A stretch of 5,951 nt of DNA from the NCBI GenBank assembly GCA_050013615.1, contig JBEKEX010000165.1:1-5951 (forward strand), written 5' to 3'. Positions 5,657 to 5,951 of the stretch are shown here, in pieces (the first letter of the stretch is position 1; each line of letters starts with the position of its first letter). The stretch comes from JBEKEX01 sp050013615 (lineage in GTDB: Bacteria; Chloroflexota; Anaerolineae; Anaerolineales; Anaerolineaceae). The notes under the pieces are model-generated. The model made no database searches. It was given only the letters and a program-made list of their open reading frames with translations, and was not told where the DNA came from. The position numbers and the translations under genes were made by a program.

Positions 5657-5951
5657 TCAGCCACCCAGCACGCCAAAGGCGCCCAAAACGAATCCGGCGA
5701 CCACCAGCAGTCCGATGGCCTGGATGGGACTCCAACCCTTCTTCAGTAACCAGTAAACCAGCGCAACGGTCAAAACGGGCAGCAGATAAGGGATGATGGC
5801 ATCCAATTGGGTTTGGATGACCACCTTGGTCACCGCCGCGCTGCCGTTCACGATGGCCGAGCTCGACAACGTCAACGGTGTCTTGACGTTCACAATCGAT
5901 GGAGCAAAACCTCCAATCACCATCAGCCCAATGATCGTGGCGACTTCGGTG
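5657..5951 (-). CDS. Second PTS mannose-family EIID component, C-terminal part (runs off right edge)
   Basis: The reading frame stays open to the right edge, so this is the C-terminal part (about 98 residues) of a gene whose start is outside the window. It begins at the edge with TEVATIIGLMVIGGFAPSIV and ends with WSPIQAIGLLVVAGFVLGAFGVLGG. It aligns end to end with the C-terminus of the EIID at 1902-2726 at about 67 of 96 positions (counted by eye), so it is a clear paralogue. EIID genes normally follow EIIC, so a second Man-PTS operon probably extends to the right. It converges with the HAD gene with only 32 bases between the stop codons and no clear terminator hairpin in the gap. Confidence 0.92.
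   Translation of the reverse strand, partial: TEVATIIGLMVIGGFAPSIVNVKTPLTLSSSAIVNGSAAVTKVVIQTQLDAIIPYLLPVLTVALVYWLLKKGWSPIQAIGLLVVAGFVLGAFGVLGG

Overview
The window is one carbohydrate-uptake locus built around a mannose-family (Man/Lev/Aga type) phosphotransferase system (PTS). Composition is near 50% GC in genes and AT-rich between genes. Ribosome-binding sites are mostly strong (AGGAGG type), and one gene starts with TTG. PTS genes plus a UPF0309-type SIS protein suggest a Gram-positive-like anaerobe. The neutral-ceramidase-like N-terminus would also suit a Chloroflexota (Anaerolineae-like) genome. The taxonomic call is inference with low certainty.

Layout. All genes but one are on the minus strand, so transcription runs from high to low coordinates. 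The GntR/UTRA repressor gene (3711-4514) is followed by a 228-base leader (3483-3710). Then comes a tight gene string: EIIC (2730-3482), EIID (1902-2726), a UPF0309 SIS-domain sugar-phosphate-binding protein (1087-1797), EIIA (656-1069), EIIB (132-632) and the first 36 codons of a ceramidase-like hydrolase (1-110, cut by the left edge). Gaps inside the string are 3, 104, 17, 23 and 21 bases. The only large one, between EIID and the SIS gene, holds a perfect 14-bp hairpin. On the plus strand, divergent from the regulator, is a Cof-type HAD sugar phosphatase (4785-5624). Converging on it from the right edge is the C-terminal end of a second EIID (5657-5951), about 70% identical by eye to the first. 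A second Man-PTS operon therefore probably lies just outside the window.

How it works together. EIIC and EIID would form the membrane channel. EIIA (His9) and EIIB (His14) would relay phosphate from HPr, encoded elsewhere, to the incoming sugar. The SIS protein probably binds or isomerises the resulting phosphosugar (or amino-sugar phosphate), the HAD protein may dephosphorylate a sugar phosphate, and the GntR/UTRA protein probably senses a phosphosugar. The substrate cannot be read from sequence.

Control signals. The 270 bases between the regulator and HAD start codons hold three good sigma-70-like promoters. Two overlap in opposite directions across an inverted repeat with GACAAA/TTTGTC arms, a likely operator. 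The leader ahead of EIIC holds a weak promoter, GGTTG-type direct repeats, a dyad and an orphan Shine-Dalgarno sequence. No tRNA, rRNA, CRISPR array, insertion sequence or clear intrinsic terminator was found. The most unusual points are the SIS and ceramidase-like genes embedded in a Man-PTS operon, the paralogous PTS on the other side, and the compact divergent control region.
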